Source: Rhodospirillum rubrum ATCC 11170
Lineage (GTDB): Bacteria > Pseudomonadota > Alphaproteobacteria > Rhodospirillales > Rhodospirillaceae
NCBI RefSeq assembly: GCF_000013085.1
Contig: NC_007643.1
Location: 1,659,001-1,723,000, forward strand
DNA: 64,000 nucleotides
Direction: 5' to 3'
The notes under the pieces were generated by a model that saw nothing but the letters and a program-made list of their open reading frames with translations, did not search any database and was not told the DNA's origin. The translations under genes were made by a program, and so were the position numbers. Of the stretch, positions 11,896 to 21,800 are shown in pieces; the stretch's first letter is position 1, and each line of letters opens with the position of its first letter.

Positions 11896-12641
11896 CGGCC
11901 GCGCTCGACCAGGAATTCGGCGATATGGCGGGCTTTTTGCGGTCTGCCGGCCTTTTCCAGCGCCCCTTTGATGTTCATCAGGCAGCCGCAATCGCCGCTC
12001 AGCACCTCGCTGGCGCCGCTTTTGCTCAGATCGTCGATCTTATCGGCGACCATGGCGGCGGAGATTTCCGGCTGGCGGACGGAAAAGGCCCCGCCGAAGC
12101 CGCAGCACTCGTTGGGCCGCTCCAGCTTGGCCAGGGTGACATTGCTCAGTCCGGCCAGCAGGCTTTCGGGTTCGCCGCGCACGCCCATTTCGCGCTGGCT
12201 GTGGCAGGAGGCGTGGAAGGCCACGGTGACCGGCGGTCCGCCGTCGGTCAGGCTCAGCTTGCAGACATGGACCAGGAACCACGTCAGTTCATAGACGCGG
12301 GCGGCGAAGGCCCTGGCCTCGGCCTCGTCGGGCTGGCCGGCGAACAGCTCGGGATAATGGCGGTGCATCATGCCGGCGCAACTGCCCGAGGGCACGACGA
12401 TGGGGATCGGCTTGGGGAAGGTCTTGATCTGCTGGCGGGCGATGGCGCGGGCCTCGTCAAGCCAGCCATTGTTGCGCATCGGCTGGCCGCAGCAGGTTTG
12501 GCCCGGGGGAAAGATCACCCTGATCCCCTGGCGCTCAAGCAGGGTCATCCCCGCCAATCCGGCTTCGGGGTAAAAAAGATCGACCAGACAGGTGGCGAAG
12601 AAATAGACCGACGCCGGTTTTTCGGGAACATCACGACTCAT
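11892..12641 (-). CDS. lutA: LutA/YkgE family (Fe)-S oxidoreductase
   Basis: A 249-aa protein made of two CCG (cysteine-rich) domains, seen here as TCCGQPMRNNG and ECCGFGGAFS, with the N-terminal YFFATCLVDLFYPEAG typical of LutA. In heterodisulfide-reductase relatives these motifs bind unusual iron-sulfur clusters. It is the first gene of the lactate operon. I chose ATG 12641 because GGCGAGGAAAGG lies about ten bases upstream; an upstream in-frame start lacks this. The promoter region carries a dyad operator candidate at 12863-12881 and a divergent GntR regulator. Confidence 0.93.
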   Translation of the reverse strand: MSRDVPEKPASVYFFATCLVDLFYPEAGLAGMTLLERQGIRVIFPPGQTCCGQPMRNNGWLDEARAIARQQIKTFPKPIPIVVPSGSCAGMMHRHYPELFAGQPDEAEARAFAARVYELTWFLVHVCKLSLTDGGPPVTVAFHASCHSQREMGVRGEPESLLAGLSNVTLAKLERPNECCGFGGAFSVRQPEISAAMVADKIDDLSKSGASEVLSGDCGCLMNIKGALEKAGRPQKARHIAEFLVERGR

Positions 12642-13025
12642 TGCCAACCCTTTCCTCGCCGCCGGCGGGGTGCGGCGCGCCAATGCCAAAAGCGGATGCG
12701 ATACGGCCCAACCGCAAGGCGGCGGGCCGATTGGTCACAGGGGGGGAGGGGATATGCGCGCGCCAGCAGGCGGCGCCTCCGGCTAAGGCCGGGGTGCTTG
12801 ATCCGTGATATCCTCCCAAAGGCGGCGGCGCCTTGAGGATGGCGCCGCTCGTTCCGATTTCTTGGTCAAGAAGTATGACCACGGACCTATCGCGGTCAAT
12901 ATTTTTTCGAGTAAGGGTTGTTTTGGGCGGTCGCGGCCGTGGTGATGGGGCCGGGGGTGACAAGGCGGGCCCCGCTGCCTAAACTAAGGCCGTCGGGCGG
13001 GGTGGGGTGACCCGGAGCGAAAAGG
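12642..13025. other. Intergenic region between lutA and the divergent GntR regulator
   Basis: This 384-base non-coding stretch separates two divergent genes and should hold both promoters. Apart from the dyad at 12863-12881 and a smaller GACC/GGTC dyad near 12884-12897, I see no gene or RNA. An A/T-rich patch (12898-12912) next to the dyads may be promoter DNA. Confidence 0.6.
12863..12881. promoter_or_regulatory. Candidate operator for the lactate regulator
   Basis: TGGTCA (12863-12868) and TGACCA (12876-12881) form a perfect 6-bp dyad with a 7-base spacer between the lut operon and the GntR/FCD regulator. FadR/LldR/PdhR-type regulators bind short TGGT-ACCA dyads in such divergent regions. 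Binding here is inferred, not known. Confidence 0.6.
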
Positions 13026-13802
13026 ATGATCATGAGCGAGCCGATCAGGGCGACGCGCCTAGCCGAAACGATCGCCGATCATCTGGAGCGACTGATCGCC
13101 GAGGGGGCCCTTCGTCCGGGGGAACGTCTGTTGCCCGAGCGCGAACTGGCCCTGAAGCTCAATGTCTCGCGGCCGTCCTTGCGCGACGGCTTGGCGGCGA
13201 TGGAACGCCGGGGGCTGATCGTCACCGATCGCCAGGGCTCGCGCGTCGCCGAATTCCTGCGGCCGCTGACCGAGCCGCTGGAACTGCTGATCCAGAACAA
13301 CACCCAGGCGACCTTCGATTATCTGGAGTTCCGCTTCGTCGTCGAGGGGGCGGCGGCGGAAATGGCCGCCAAGCGCGCCACCGACCTTGATCGGGCGGCG
13401 ATCCGCGCCATCCTGGATCGCATGGCGGCCGTCCATGGCGACGATGACTCGGCGGCCGAGGCCGAAGCCGACGCCGATCTGCACAGCGCCACCTATGAGG
13501 CGACCTATAACGTTATGATTTTGCACATCATGCGCGGCTTCTCGCAGCTTTTGCGCCGCGATGTCTTTTATAACCGCGAACGGCTTTACGCCCGGCCCGG
13601 CGTGCGTGATCTGCTGCTTGGCCATCATCAGGCGATCGGCGAAGCGATCATCGCCGGCGACGGCCCCGCCGCCCGCCGCGCCGCCGAGGAGCACATCACC
13701 GTCACCCGCGAAACCCTGGAAGAGATCCGCGACGCCGACGCCCGCTTGGCCATGTCGCTGCGCCGCATCGGCCGCCGCGATCTGGTGGCCCCTGAGCGGT
13801 AG
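13026..13802 (+). CDS. GntR-family (FCD subfamily) regulator, LldR/PdhR-like
   Basis: A 258-aa transcription factor. The N-terminal winged helix (about 8-75) has the GntR pattern LRPGERLLPERELALKLNVS followed by SRPSLRDGLAAMERRGLI. The C-terminal FCD ligand domain (about 95-235) keeps the helix with the acid/His metal-site pattern (DADLHSATYEAT; GHHQAIGEAIIAGD). FCD domains sense small carboxylates such as lactate or pyruvate. It is divergent from lutABC-dld-lctP and probably represses that operon in the absence of lactate. An ATG at 13032 is an alternative start. Confidence 0.9.
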   Translation: MIMSEPIRATRLAETIADHLERLIAEGALRPGERLLPERELALKLNVSRPSLRDGLAAMERRGLIVTDRQGSRVAEFLRPLTEPLELLIQNNTQATFDYLEFRFVVEGAAAEMAAKRATDLDRAAIRAILDRMAAVHGDDDSAAEAEADADLHSATYEATYNVMILHIMRGFSQLLRRDVFYNRERLYARPGVRDLLLGHHQAIGEAIIAGDGPAARRAAEEHITVTRETLEEIRDADARLAMSLRRIGRRDLVAPER

Positions 13803-13937
13803 AATGGTAGTGTTTGGGTCGGTTTTTCTCCCTTTGTCTGTTGCCTTGACTATTCGTACATAGAAAAGCTCTTCCGAAGCGGAGCAAATTTGTGAGATCG
13901 CTTGCAATATCAAACGCTCTCACCAAGTGATGGTGTC

Positions 13938-14366
13938 ATGAGGTTGATTCTTGACACGGCGATCATGGTCGCCGCGATCCGAAGCGATGCTGGGGCGTCC
14001 CGCCTTCTCTTGGTGGCGGCTCTGAAGCGGCGATTTACGGTGCTCGCCTCGGTACCGCTATTGATCGAGTATCAGGCGGTAATGACGCGGACAAAGCATC
14101 TCGAAGCAGCCGGTCTATCAGTGGAAGATGTGCATATCCTGCTTGATGCCGTGGCGGCCGTTGCTGAGCCGGTCCGCCTAGCCTTTCTGTGGCGTCCCGC
14201 AGTACGTGATCCAGACGACGACATGGTACTGGAAGCGGCGGTTAATGGTCGGGCAGAGGCCATCGTGACGTTTAATATCCGCGATTTCGACAATGTTGCC
14301 GCCCACTTCGGTATCGAGGTCTTAACGCCGGGCGAAGCCTGGAAACGCGTGGAGGTCAGGACATGA
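13938..14366 (+). CDS. PIN-domain toxin of a type II toxin-antitoxin pair
   Basis: A 142-aa PilT N-terminus (PIN) domain protein of the COG1569-like group. The N-terminal LILDTAIMVAAI corresponds to the usual LDTNVLV strand, with the first acidic metal ligand kept but the following Asn replaced by Ala. Further acidic positions are in IEYQAVMTR, RDPDDDMVLEAA and FNIRDF. PIN toxins are metal-dependent RNases. ATG 13938 is preferred to a TTG at 13902, which precedes the conserved strand. Its end overlaps the next gene, a putative antitoxin, in ATGA. Order (toxin first) is the reverse of the commonest arrangement. Base composition is less GC-rich than in the neighbours, suggesting acquisition. 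Confidence 0.85.
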   Translation: MRLILDTAIMVAAIRSDAGASRLLLVAALKRRFTVLASVPLLIEYQAVMTRTKHLEAAGLSVEDVHILLDAVAAVAEPVRLAFLWRPAVRDPDDDMVLEAAVNGRAEAIVTFNIRDFDNVAAHFGIEVLTPGEAWKRVEVRT

Positions 14367-14614
14367 GAAAAAGCAATTTCGACCTGCGGCTTCAGCCCTC
14401 GCTCCTCGACGAGGCCCGCAAGGTGGCTGAGACCGAGGGGGTCGCGCTTAACCAGTTCATCAATGTTGCGGTTGCGGAAAAGCTTTCGGCCCTGCGCACG
14501 GAAAGCTATTTCCAGGAGCGGGCCGCCCGCGCCGATATCCCTAAGGCGCTTGCTGTCCTCGCCCGGAGCGGCAAGGGCAAGCCGCCGATGAAGGGGGACG
14601 ACCTGCCGGACTGA
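14363..14614 (+). CDS. Ribbon-helix-helix-like antitoxin partner
   Basis: An 83-aa protein starting in the toxin stop codon (ATGA overlap). The pattern NFDLRLQPSLLDEARKVAE and ALNQFINVAVAEKL matches an RHH/Arc or HicB-like DNA-binding fold: a short beta strand then two helices. The tail (about 50-83) is polar and probably wraps the PIN toxin. It should neutralise the toxin and autorepress the pair; both are inferred from the arrangement, not shown. Confidence 0.78.
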   Translation: MRKSNFDLRLQPSLLDEARKVAETEGVALNQFINVAVAEKLSALRTESYFQERAARADIPKALAVLARSGKGKPPMKGDDLPD

Positions 14615-14684
14615 GCAGTCAGGACGGGGGCTTGCGGAGGCGACTTCGGCAGGCGGGATGGGAGCGTTGCCCGTCTTCACACGA

Positions 14685-14711
14685 AAACAGCCCGGAAGAA
14701 CCGGGCTGTTT
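14685..14711. terminator. Bidirectional hairpin between the TA pair and ahpF
   Basis: AAACAGCCCGG (14685-14695) and CCGGGCTGTTT (14701-14711) form a perfect 11-bp stem with a 5-base loop. A- and T-runs at the stem ends give it terminator form in both directions, fitting its place between convergent genes. Confidence 0.85.
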
Positions 14712-14737
14712 CGCTGCGGGCAAGCAGGAGGAGAGCG

Positions 14738-16318
14738 TCAGGCGGCGGCGGTTTCTTCGGCCTGGGGCAGGCGGATCAGGTAATCGAAGGCCGACAGCGC
14801 GGCCTTGGAGCCTTCGCCCATGGCGATGATGATCTGCTTATAGGGCACCGTGGTGGCGTCGCCGGCGGCGAAAACGCCGGGCAGCGAGGTTTGGCCGCGG
14901 GCGTCGATCTCGATTTCGCCGCGCGGGCTGAGGGCGACCGTGCCCTTCAGCCATTCCGTATTGGGCACCAGACCGATCTGCACGAAGATGCCGTCAAGGT
15001 CGATGCGGTGGAATTCCTCGGTGGTGCGGTCCTTGTAGCTGAGGCCGACCACCTTGGCGCCATCGCCGTGGACTTCGCTGGTCAGGGCCGAGGTGATGAT
15101 CGTCACGTTGTTCAGGCTGGCGAGCTTGGTCTGCAACACCTGATCGGCGCGCAGGCGGGCGTCGAATTCGATCAGGGTGACATGGGCGACGATGCCGGCC
15201 AGATCGATGGCGGCTTCCACGCCCGAATTGCCGCCGCCGATCACCGCCACGCGCTTGCCCTTGAACAGCGGGCCGTCGCAATGCGGGCAATAGGCGACGC
15301 CCTTGTTGCGATAGGCATCCTCGCCCGGCACATTCATCTGCCGCCAGCGGGCGCCGGTTGACAAGATGACGGTGCGGGCCTTCAGCGCCGCGCCGCTGGC
15401 CAACTGCACCTCGACCAGACCGCCGGGCGTCTTGGCCGGGATCAGCTTTTCGGCGCGCTGGAGGTTCATGATGTCGACGGCGTAGTCCTTGACGTGGCTT
15501 TCCAGGGCGGCGGCCAGCTTGGGGCCTTCGGTATGGGCCACGGAAATGAAGTTCTCGATGCCCATGGTATCGAGCACCTGACCGCCGAAGCGTTCGGCCG
15601 CCACCCCGGTGCGGATGCCCTTGCGCGCGGCATAGATCGCCGCCGCGGCGCCGGCCGGACCGCCACCGATGACCAGAACGTCGAAGGCCTCCTTGTCCTT
15701 GAGCTTGGCCGCCGTGCGCTCGGCCGCGCCGGTGTCAAGCTTGGCCAGGATCTGTTCAAGCGTCATACGGCCCTGGGCGAAGGGCTCGCCGTTGAGGTAA
15801 ATGGCCGGCACGGCCATGACCTGACGGCTTTCGACCTCGTCTTGGAACAAGGCGCCATCGATGGCCGTGTGCTTGATGCGGGGGTTGAGCGCGCTCATCA
15901 GATTGAGGGCCTGCACCACATCGGGGCAGTTCTGGCACGAGAGCGAGAAATAGGTTTCGAAATTATAGTCGCCGTCCAGGCTTTCAATCTGCTCGACCAC
16001 CTCGGGCGCCGTCTTCGACGGATGGCCGCCAACGTGGAGCAGGGCGAGGATCAACGAATTGAATTCATGGCCCATCGGCAGGCCGGCGAAGCGCACGCCG
16101 ATATCGGTGCCGGCGCGGTTGATCGAGAACGACGGCTTGCGGCCCTCGTCGTCGCGACCGATCAGGGTGATCTTATCGGAAAGCCCGGCGATGTCTTCGA
16201 GCAGGTCAAGCATCTCTTCGGACTTCGCGCTCTCGTCGAGCGAGGCGACCAGTTCGATCGGCTGGGTGACATTTTCGAGATAGGTCTTCACCTGGGCTTT
16301 GAGATTGCTGTCCAACAT
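14738..16318 (-). CDS. ahpF: AhpF, alkyl hydroperoxide reductase flavoprotein subunit
   Basis: A 526-aa NADH-dependent flavoenzyme that reduces AhpC. The N-terminal tandem thioredoxin-like domain (1-195) has the redox pair CQNC. Then come the FAD-binding site ([21 protein letters not shown]), the thioredoxin-reductase CPHC pair, the NADH-binding [10 protein letters not shown] and the terminal FAD motif [16 protein letters not shown]. Length matches the E. coli protein (521 aa). I chose ATG 16318 with AAGGGGAG upstream; the longer upstream frame is not supported. It lies downstream of ahpC with a 139-base spacer containing a hairpin. Confidence 0.97.
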   Translation of the reverse strand: MLDSNLKAQVKTYLENVTQPIELVASLDESAKSEEMLDLLEDIAGLSDKITLIGRDDEGRKPSFSINRAGTDIGVRFAGLPMGHEFNSLILALLHVGGHPSKTAPEVVEQIESLDGDYNFETYFSLSCQNCPDVVQALNLMSALNPRIKHTAIDGALFQDEVESRQVMAVPAIYLNGEPFAQGRMTLEQILAKLDTGAAERTAAKLKDKEAFDVLVIGGGPAGAAAAIYAARKGIRTGVAAERFGGQVLDTMGIENFISVAHTEGPKLAAALESHVKDYAVDIMNLQRAEKLIPAKTPGGLVEVQLASGAALKARTVILSTGARWRQMNVPGEDAYRNKGVAYCPHCDGPLFKGKRVAVIGGGNSGVEAAIDLAGIVAHVTLIEFDARLRADQVLQTKLASLNNVTIITSALTSEVHGDGAKVVGLSYKDRTTEEFHRIDLDGIFVQIGLVPNTEWLKGTVALSPRGEIEIDARGQTSLPGVFAAGDATTVPYKQIIIAMGEGSKAALSAFDYLIRLPQAEETAAA

Positions 16319-16407
16319 GAATGCTGACTCCCCTTGGGGCTCCCCTGATGTCGTGAAACGAGGATGTGCGCTGCCCGGATGATGGTTTGACCCTGTTTCG
16401 TCTCGCT

Positions 16408-16441
16408 CCCCCTGGGCCCGACCGGGGTCGGATCCAGGGGG
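16408..16441 (-). terminator. Hairpin in the ahpC-ahpF spacer (possible attenuator)
   Basis: CCCCCTGG (16408-16415) pairs with CCAGGGGG (16434-16441) around an 18-base loop. Without a T-run it may only partly stop transcription or protect the ahpC message, which would give more AhpC than AhpF. Function is inferred. Confidence 0.45.
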
Positions 16442-16457
16442 GACGTGGTCTCGGTGT

Positions 16458-17021
16458 TTAGATACGGCCGACCAGATCAAGCGACGGGGCGAGGGTCTTT
16501 TCGCCTTCCTTCCACTTGGCCGGGCAGACTTCGCCGGGGTGGGAGGCGACGTACTGGGCGGCCTTGACCTTGCGCAGAAGCTCCAGGGCGTCACGGCCGA
16601 TGCCGCCGGCGGTGATCTCGACGATCTGGATCCGGCCCTCGGGATCGATGACGAAGGTGCCGCGATCGGCGAGGCCGGCGTCTTCGATCAGCACGTCGAA
16701 GTTCCGGCTGATCGTGCCGGTCGGATCGCCGACCATGGTGTACTCGATCTTCTTGATGGCTTCCGAGGTGTCGTGCCATGCCTTGTGGGCGAAATGCGTA
16801 TCGGTCGAGACGCTGAAGATCTCCACACCAAGACGCTGGAACTCGGCATAGTTCTCGGCCAAGTCCTCAAGCTCGGTGGGGCAGACGAAGGTGAAGTCGG
16901 CGGGGTAGAAGAACACGACGGACCACTTGCCCTTGAGCGTGTCATCGGTGACGGTGACAAACTTCCCGGCCTTGAATGCGTCGGCCTTGAACGGCTTAAC
17001 TTCGCTACCAATCAACGACAT
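16458..17021 (-). CDS. ahpC: AhpC, 2-Cys peroxiredoxin
   Basis: A 187-aa peroxiredoxin, the same length as E. coli AhpC. The peroxidatic Cys47 is in DFTFVCPTE, the resolving Cys166 in GEVCPAKW, and the [13 protein letters not shown] and [11 protein letters not shown] motifs are present. It reduces peroxides and is recycled by AhpF encoded just downstream. ATG 17021 gives the canonical N-terminus [11 protein letters not shown]. The upstream region is A/T-rich (about 17080-17125) and probably carries its own promoter. I could not identify an OxyR site with confidence. Confidence 0.97.
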   Translation of the reverse strand: MSLIGSEVKPFKADAFKAGKFVTVTDDTLKGKWSVVFFYPADFTFVCPTELEDLAENYAEFQRLGVEIFSVSTDTHFAHKAWHDTSEAIKKIEYTMVGDPTGTISRNFDVLIEDAGLADRGTFVIDPEGRIQIVEITAGGIGRDALELLRKVKAAQYVASHPGEVCPAKWKEGEKTLAPSLDLVGRI

Positions 17022-17248
17022 TGTCTTCTCCGCTGCGTTGTGTGATCTGAACAGGGCGCATCCTAGAACTGGAATAACCATAAAGGAAATTGGTTTTTTA
17101 TGTATATTCCAGTGGAAAAATCGATCTAAGAGCCGAGTTTACCCGTGACCCAGGCGAAGAGAGCGCACTTGGTGCGGGTTAATCCCGTCGACCACGCTCT
17201 CCGCGTCGCTGTCCGCCTTTGGGGAGATGGGCTATGTCGGGGGCGCCG

Positions 17249-18640
17249 TCAACGCTTCGCCCCGACGATATCAAGCCCGTCAAGGGTCATCGCTTTGGTT
17301 TTGGCGCGATCAAAGGCCGGGGTATGGGGAAAGGGCCGGGTGCAATCGAAGCCGACCTTGGTGCCGAGATAATTGGGGAAGGTCGGGTTGAGGCCGTGGC
17401 CGAAGGCGTTTTCGATGACCAGAATGCCGGTCTTGGCATCAAGCCGGGTGGTCATCGCCCATTCCACATCGCGGCCATTGCGAATATCCACATCCTCATC
17501 GACCACCGTGACCATCTTCAGCGGCGGAAAGGCGGCGAAGGTCGCCAAGATCGCCTGTTTGGCCCAGCCGGCGCGCTTTTGGGCGATCTTGACCACGCAA
17601 TGATAAAACCCGCAGCCGCCATGGCTGAAGTAGACATCCTCGACCCCGGGCACCTGGACCCGTAACAAGGCCAGCACATTGGCTTCGCCGAGCAGTCCGA
17701 CCGAATTGAAGACCTCGGCCCCCGACAGCAGGGTGTGAAAGATCGGCGCGCGCCGGCGGTGGATGCGCTTGACCCGCACCAAAGGCCGGGGCTCGACCCG
17801 GGCGTAATAGCCCGTCACCTCGGCGAAGGGGCCCTCGGCGTGGACCTCGCCGGGGCGGATCTCACATTCCAGGGCCCACATGGCGTGGGCGACCATTTCC
17901 ACCGGCCCGACGGTTCCGGCCACCAGTTCCAGGGGGGCGCCGTGGAAGGCGCTGGCGATGCCCAGTTCGTCGGTTTCGACGGGGGCGGCCTCGGCCGGGG
18001 CGGCGGCGGCGAAATGCACCCCGGGGCCGACGCCGACATTGAGGGTGAAGGCCAAGGGTTCGCCCCGCGCCGCCGCCTTGTCGAGATAGAGGCCAAGATG
18101 GCGCCCGGCATCGATATTGATCACCAGACGATCCTTGCCGATCACTTGGAAGCGCTGGATCGAGGCGTTGCGCACGCCGGTTTCGGGATCCTTGGCGATG
18201 ACCACGGCGGCATCGAAATAGGGGCCGCCGTCTTCCAGGGCGTGGATGGGAATGGGCAGGGTGGATAGATCGACCTCGGCCTCGGTCACCTCCAACACCG
18301 GCCCGTCGGCCACCACCAGCGGATCGACCGGAGCGCTTTGCCAAGATTTGATGCTGGCGGCGACATGCTGGGGCAGGGCGGTTTCGGGTTGGTCGAACAA
18401 GGCGCCCAAAAGCTCGCGCGACCAGTAGAGGCCGACGAAGACCGGATAGGCGTGCCCGGCGACCTTCTCGAACAGCACCGCTTGCGGGCCGCCTTCGAAG
18501 CGGGCGGCGATGCCGGCCAGATCGTGGCGGGGATCGACCTCGGACCGTACCCTGACCAATCGGCCCAGGGCCTCAAGCCTGTCGATGATCCGTCCCAGAT
18601 CGGCGATGACCCTGGGTGACCCGCTAAAATCCCGTTCCAT
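17249..18640 (-). CDS. UbiD-family (prenylated-FMN) decarboxylase
   Basis: A 463-aa UbiD-family protein. Family motifs include RNASIQRFQVIGKDRLVIN (prFMN-phosphate/metal region), LELVAGTVGPVEMVAHAMWA, and the acidic EGPFAEVTGYY that carries the catalytic glutamate. UbiD enzymes decarboxylate aromatic or unsaturated acids. The protein may act in ubiquinone synthesis or on another acid; substrate cannot be read from sequence. No UbiX (prFMN synthase) partner is in the window. I chose ATG 18640. It is divergent from cooM, and the CooA-type site at 18778-18793 lies between the two genes. Confidence 0.88.
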   Translation of the reverse strand: MERDFSGSPRVIADLGRIIDRLEALGRLVRVRSEVDPRHDLAGIAARFEGGPQAVLFEKVAGHAYPVFVGLYWSRELLGALFDQPETALPQHVAASIKSWQSAPVDPLVVADGPVLEVTEAEVDLSTLPIPIHALEDGGPYFDAAVVIAKDPETGVRNASIQRFQVIGKDRLVINIDAGRHLGLYLDKAAARGEPLAFTLNVGVGPGVHFAAAAPAEAAPVETDELGIASAFHGAPLELVAGTVGPVEMVAHAMWALECEIRPGEVHAEGPFAEVTGYYARVEPRPLVRVKRIHRRRAPIFHTLLSGAEVFNSVGLLGEANVLALLRVQVPGVEDVYFSHGGCGFYHCVVKIAQKRAGWAKQAILATFAAFPPLKMVTVVDEDVDIRNGRDVEWAMTTRLDAKTGILVIENAFGHGLNPTFPNYLGTKVGFDCTRPFPHTPAFDRAKTKAMTLDGLDIVGAKR

Positions 18641-18777
18641 AGTTCCTGGCGCCCCCTGTTTGGAAAGCGGCAGTGAAGCATGGTTATCGCAATGTCCACA
18701 ATATGGGGCGGCCGAGCTTTGCCGAGGCCACGGGCGATAAGCCGGGCGACCCAGCGCTCCGTAAACAGCATGACGAG

Positions 18778-18793
18778 TGTCGGCCAAGTGACG
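18778..18793. promoter_or_regulatory. CooA-binding-site candidate upstream of cooM
   Basis: TGTCG-N6-TGACG fits the CooA dyad pattern (TGTCA-N6-CGACA at the cooF promoter) imperfectly. The site is centred 91 bases before the cooM ATG. In class-II CRP/CooA promoters the site is centred near -43, which would put the transcript start near 18829. CO control of cooMKLXUH is established for R. rubrum; the exact site is my reading. Confidence 0.75.
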
Positions 18794-18876
18794 GAATTTT
18801 CCGCCCAGGTGGCGTACTCCCGTTCTTCACTCATGCCCCGTCGCAAGGACGGGTCTCCAAAAGACGGGGAGTCCCC

Positions 18877-21800
18877 ATGGCCGATATATCCGCGCTCGCC
18901 TGGGCTGGTGCAGCCCTCATGCTTATCGGCGAGGGGTTGGCGCTGCGCAACGTCCGCGACCTTGCGCGGATGCTGACCTATTCGACGATCGCCGAAATTG
19001 GCTATGTCCTGATGGGGCTGGGCATCGGCACCGCCGCCGGCGAGACCGGTGCCGTCATGCATCTGGGCTATCAGGCGATCATGCGGGCGCTGGTCGTCGT
19101 CGCCGCTTGGCATCTGATCCGCCGCAGCGGATCGTCGAAGCTTGACGCCCTGGTCGGCAGCGTCGAACGGATGCCGTTCGTATCGCTGATGTTCGGCTTC
19201 GGCCTGTTCTCGGTGATGGGGCTTTCACCGTTCAAGGGATCGTTTTCCAAATTCGTCATCCTCTATGCCGCCATCGAGAACGGCTATTGGGGCTTGGCGG
19301 CGGTGGGAACGGTCGCCAGCATCATCGCCGCCTTCTATTACATCCACACCATCCAACAGGTGTGCTTCCAACGCCAAAGCCATGGAATCCTTGGCGATAA
19401 GCCGATCCCCTTCTTCCAGATCCCGGTTGGTCAACTGCCCATCGTCGTGCTGGCGCTGGTCACCGTGGTGATGAGCCTTGATCCCGATCCCTTCTTGATG
19501 CTGGCGGCCAATGCCGTTGGTCTGCCCGACCACCACGGCCTGCCCGAGTTCGAGACGATCTGGGACGCCCCGGTGCTGCTGCCCTATGTTGGCGGCTTCG
19601 CTTTGTTCCTGTTTGGGCGCTTTTCGGCCCAGGCCCGCGCCGTCGGCGCGATCGCTCTGGCGACCGCCACCCTGGCCCTAGTGGCGGCGCGCCTGGAGAG
19701 CGGCGATCTTGGCGGCCTGTTCGCCCTGATCTTCGCCGCCATCGGTCTGGCGGTGACGGTCTATTCCGTTGGCTACATGAAGCATGGTCACGGGGTGAAC
19801 CGTTATTTCTTTTTCCTGTTCCTGATGATCGGTTCGCTGATCGGCGTCGCCACCACCAATCACCTGGGCAACTTCTATCTGTTCTGGGAACTGATGACCT
19901 GGATGTCCTATCTGCTGGTCATCCATGAGCAGACGGCCAAGGCCCTCAAGGCCGGCATGAAGTATTTCCTGATCTGCGCCTCGGGCGCCTATGTGATGCA
20001 CTTTGGCATCCTGGTGCTCCATGCCCAGCTTGGCACCTTCGAGATCAGCGAGATCGCCCCGTGCATCGGTACGCTGTCGCCGGCCCTGGCCGGGGTGGTG
20101 CTGGCCACCTTCCTGATCGGTTTCATGGCCAAGGCCGGGCTGTTTCCGCTTTATAGCTGGCTGCCCGAGGCCCATCCGGTGGCGCCGTCGTCGATCTCCG
20201 GGCCGATGTCGGGCATTCTGACCAAGGCCGGCATCCTGGGCATGGTCAAGCTGCTGTTTGGGATCTTTGGCGTCGGCGCGCTTGGCCAATTCGGCCTGTT
20301 CGCCGGCCTCAGCCTTCCCGGCGCCGTTCTGGTGGCGCTTGGCGGCATCACCTTGTTGCTGGGCGAGGTCCAGGCCTATCGCCAGACCGATATCAAACGC
20401 CTGCTCGCCTATTCGACCCTGGCCCAGATCGGCGAGATCACCATGGTGCTTGGCGTGGGCACATCGCTGGCCCTGGCCGGCGGCCTGTTCCACGTCACCA
20501 ATCACGCCGTGATGAAGACGATGCTGTTCTTCGCCGTCGGCGCCCTGATCCTGCGCAGCGCCGGGCGAAGCCTTGATGACCTCAAGGGCCTCGGCAAGGT
20601 GATGCCCTTCACCGGTTTGTGTCTGGGCATCGGCCTGCTGGCGATCATGGGCGTGCCGCCCTTCGGCGGCTTCGTCAGCAAATTCCTGATGATCTATGCC
20701 TGCGTCGAGGCCGGGCAGGTCGGCGTCGCCGCCGTTATCCTGGTCGGCAGCGTCATCGGCGCCCTGTACTACGCCCGGGTTCTGCGCGCGGTGTTCTTCG
20801 AGCCCTATACGGGTCCCAAAGTCGTTGAGGCGCCGCTGACCATGCGGATCGCGCTCGGCGCCCTGGCTGGCGTCGTGGTGTTCACCGGCGTTTATCCCGA
20901 TGCGGCCTTGAGCGTGGTCATGCCGGTGGTCGAGACGCTGTCGGCGCGCGGCGGCCTGCCGCTGGCCGCCTTGCCGCCGCTGCGCATGGAGTGGTCGTTG
21001 GCCGCCTTGATCGCCGTGGTTGGCGCGGTGGTCGTTTATATCCTGGGTAAGCGCTCGACGGTGGTCGCCGGCTCGCTGTCGGTGGCGGTGATGGCTCTGG
21101 CCTTGGCCGGCATCCTGATTCAGTCCGGGCGCTATGATCTGCTGTCGTTCTGGTTTGCCGCGCTGATCGTCGTCGTCGGCGCCATCAACCTGTTGTACTC
21201 GATCGGCTATATGGCTCACGGCCATGCCCAGAACCGCTTCTTCTTCTTTTTCGTCATGATGATCGGCGGCTTGCTTGGCGTCACCGCCAGCGACGATCTG
21301 TTCAATTTCTTCGCCTTCTGGGAAGTGATGAGCAGTTGGACGCTTTATCTGGTCATCATCCACGAAGAAACCAAGGACTCCCTGGACGAGGGCACCAAGT
21401 ACTTCATCTTTAACTTTGTTGGCGCCAGCTTCCTGTTCCTGGGCGTTGCCATCCTCGCGGCCAAGGCCGGCACCTTCGAGATGGCCCTGCTGCCCCAGGC
21501 GGCGCTGAGCATGCCGGTGGGCTGGCTGGCGGTTTCGGCGGGGTTGATCCTGGCCGGTCTGCTGATGAAGGCCGCCCAGCTGCCGCTGCGCATTGATTAC
21601 CAGATGCATCCGGCGCCGGCGCCGACCCCGGTCAGCGGCTATATCTCGGCCGTGCTGCTCAAGGTCGGCCCTTATGGCGTGCTGAAGATAATGGTGGCCT
21701 TGGGCGCGGGGGGCGGTTTGGCGCGGATCGCCGGCCTGGGGGCCTGGATGCCCGATCCGCTGGTGGTCGTGCAGGTCATCGCCGCCCTCACCGTGCTTTA

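Noticed and set aside
17022-17248. OxyR-type site before ahpC and a possible small gene at 17145-17372
   Set aside because: No convincing OxyR pattern was seen, and the small frame lies over the end of the UbiD gene with no ribosome site or conserved pattern.
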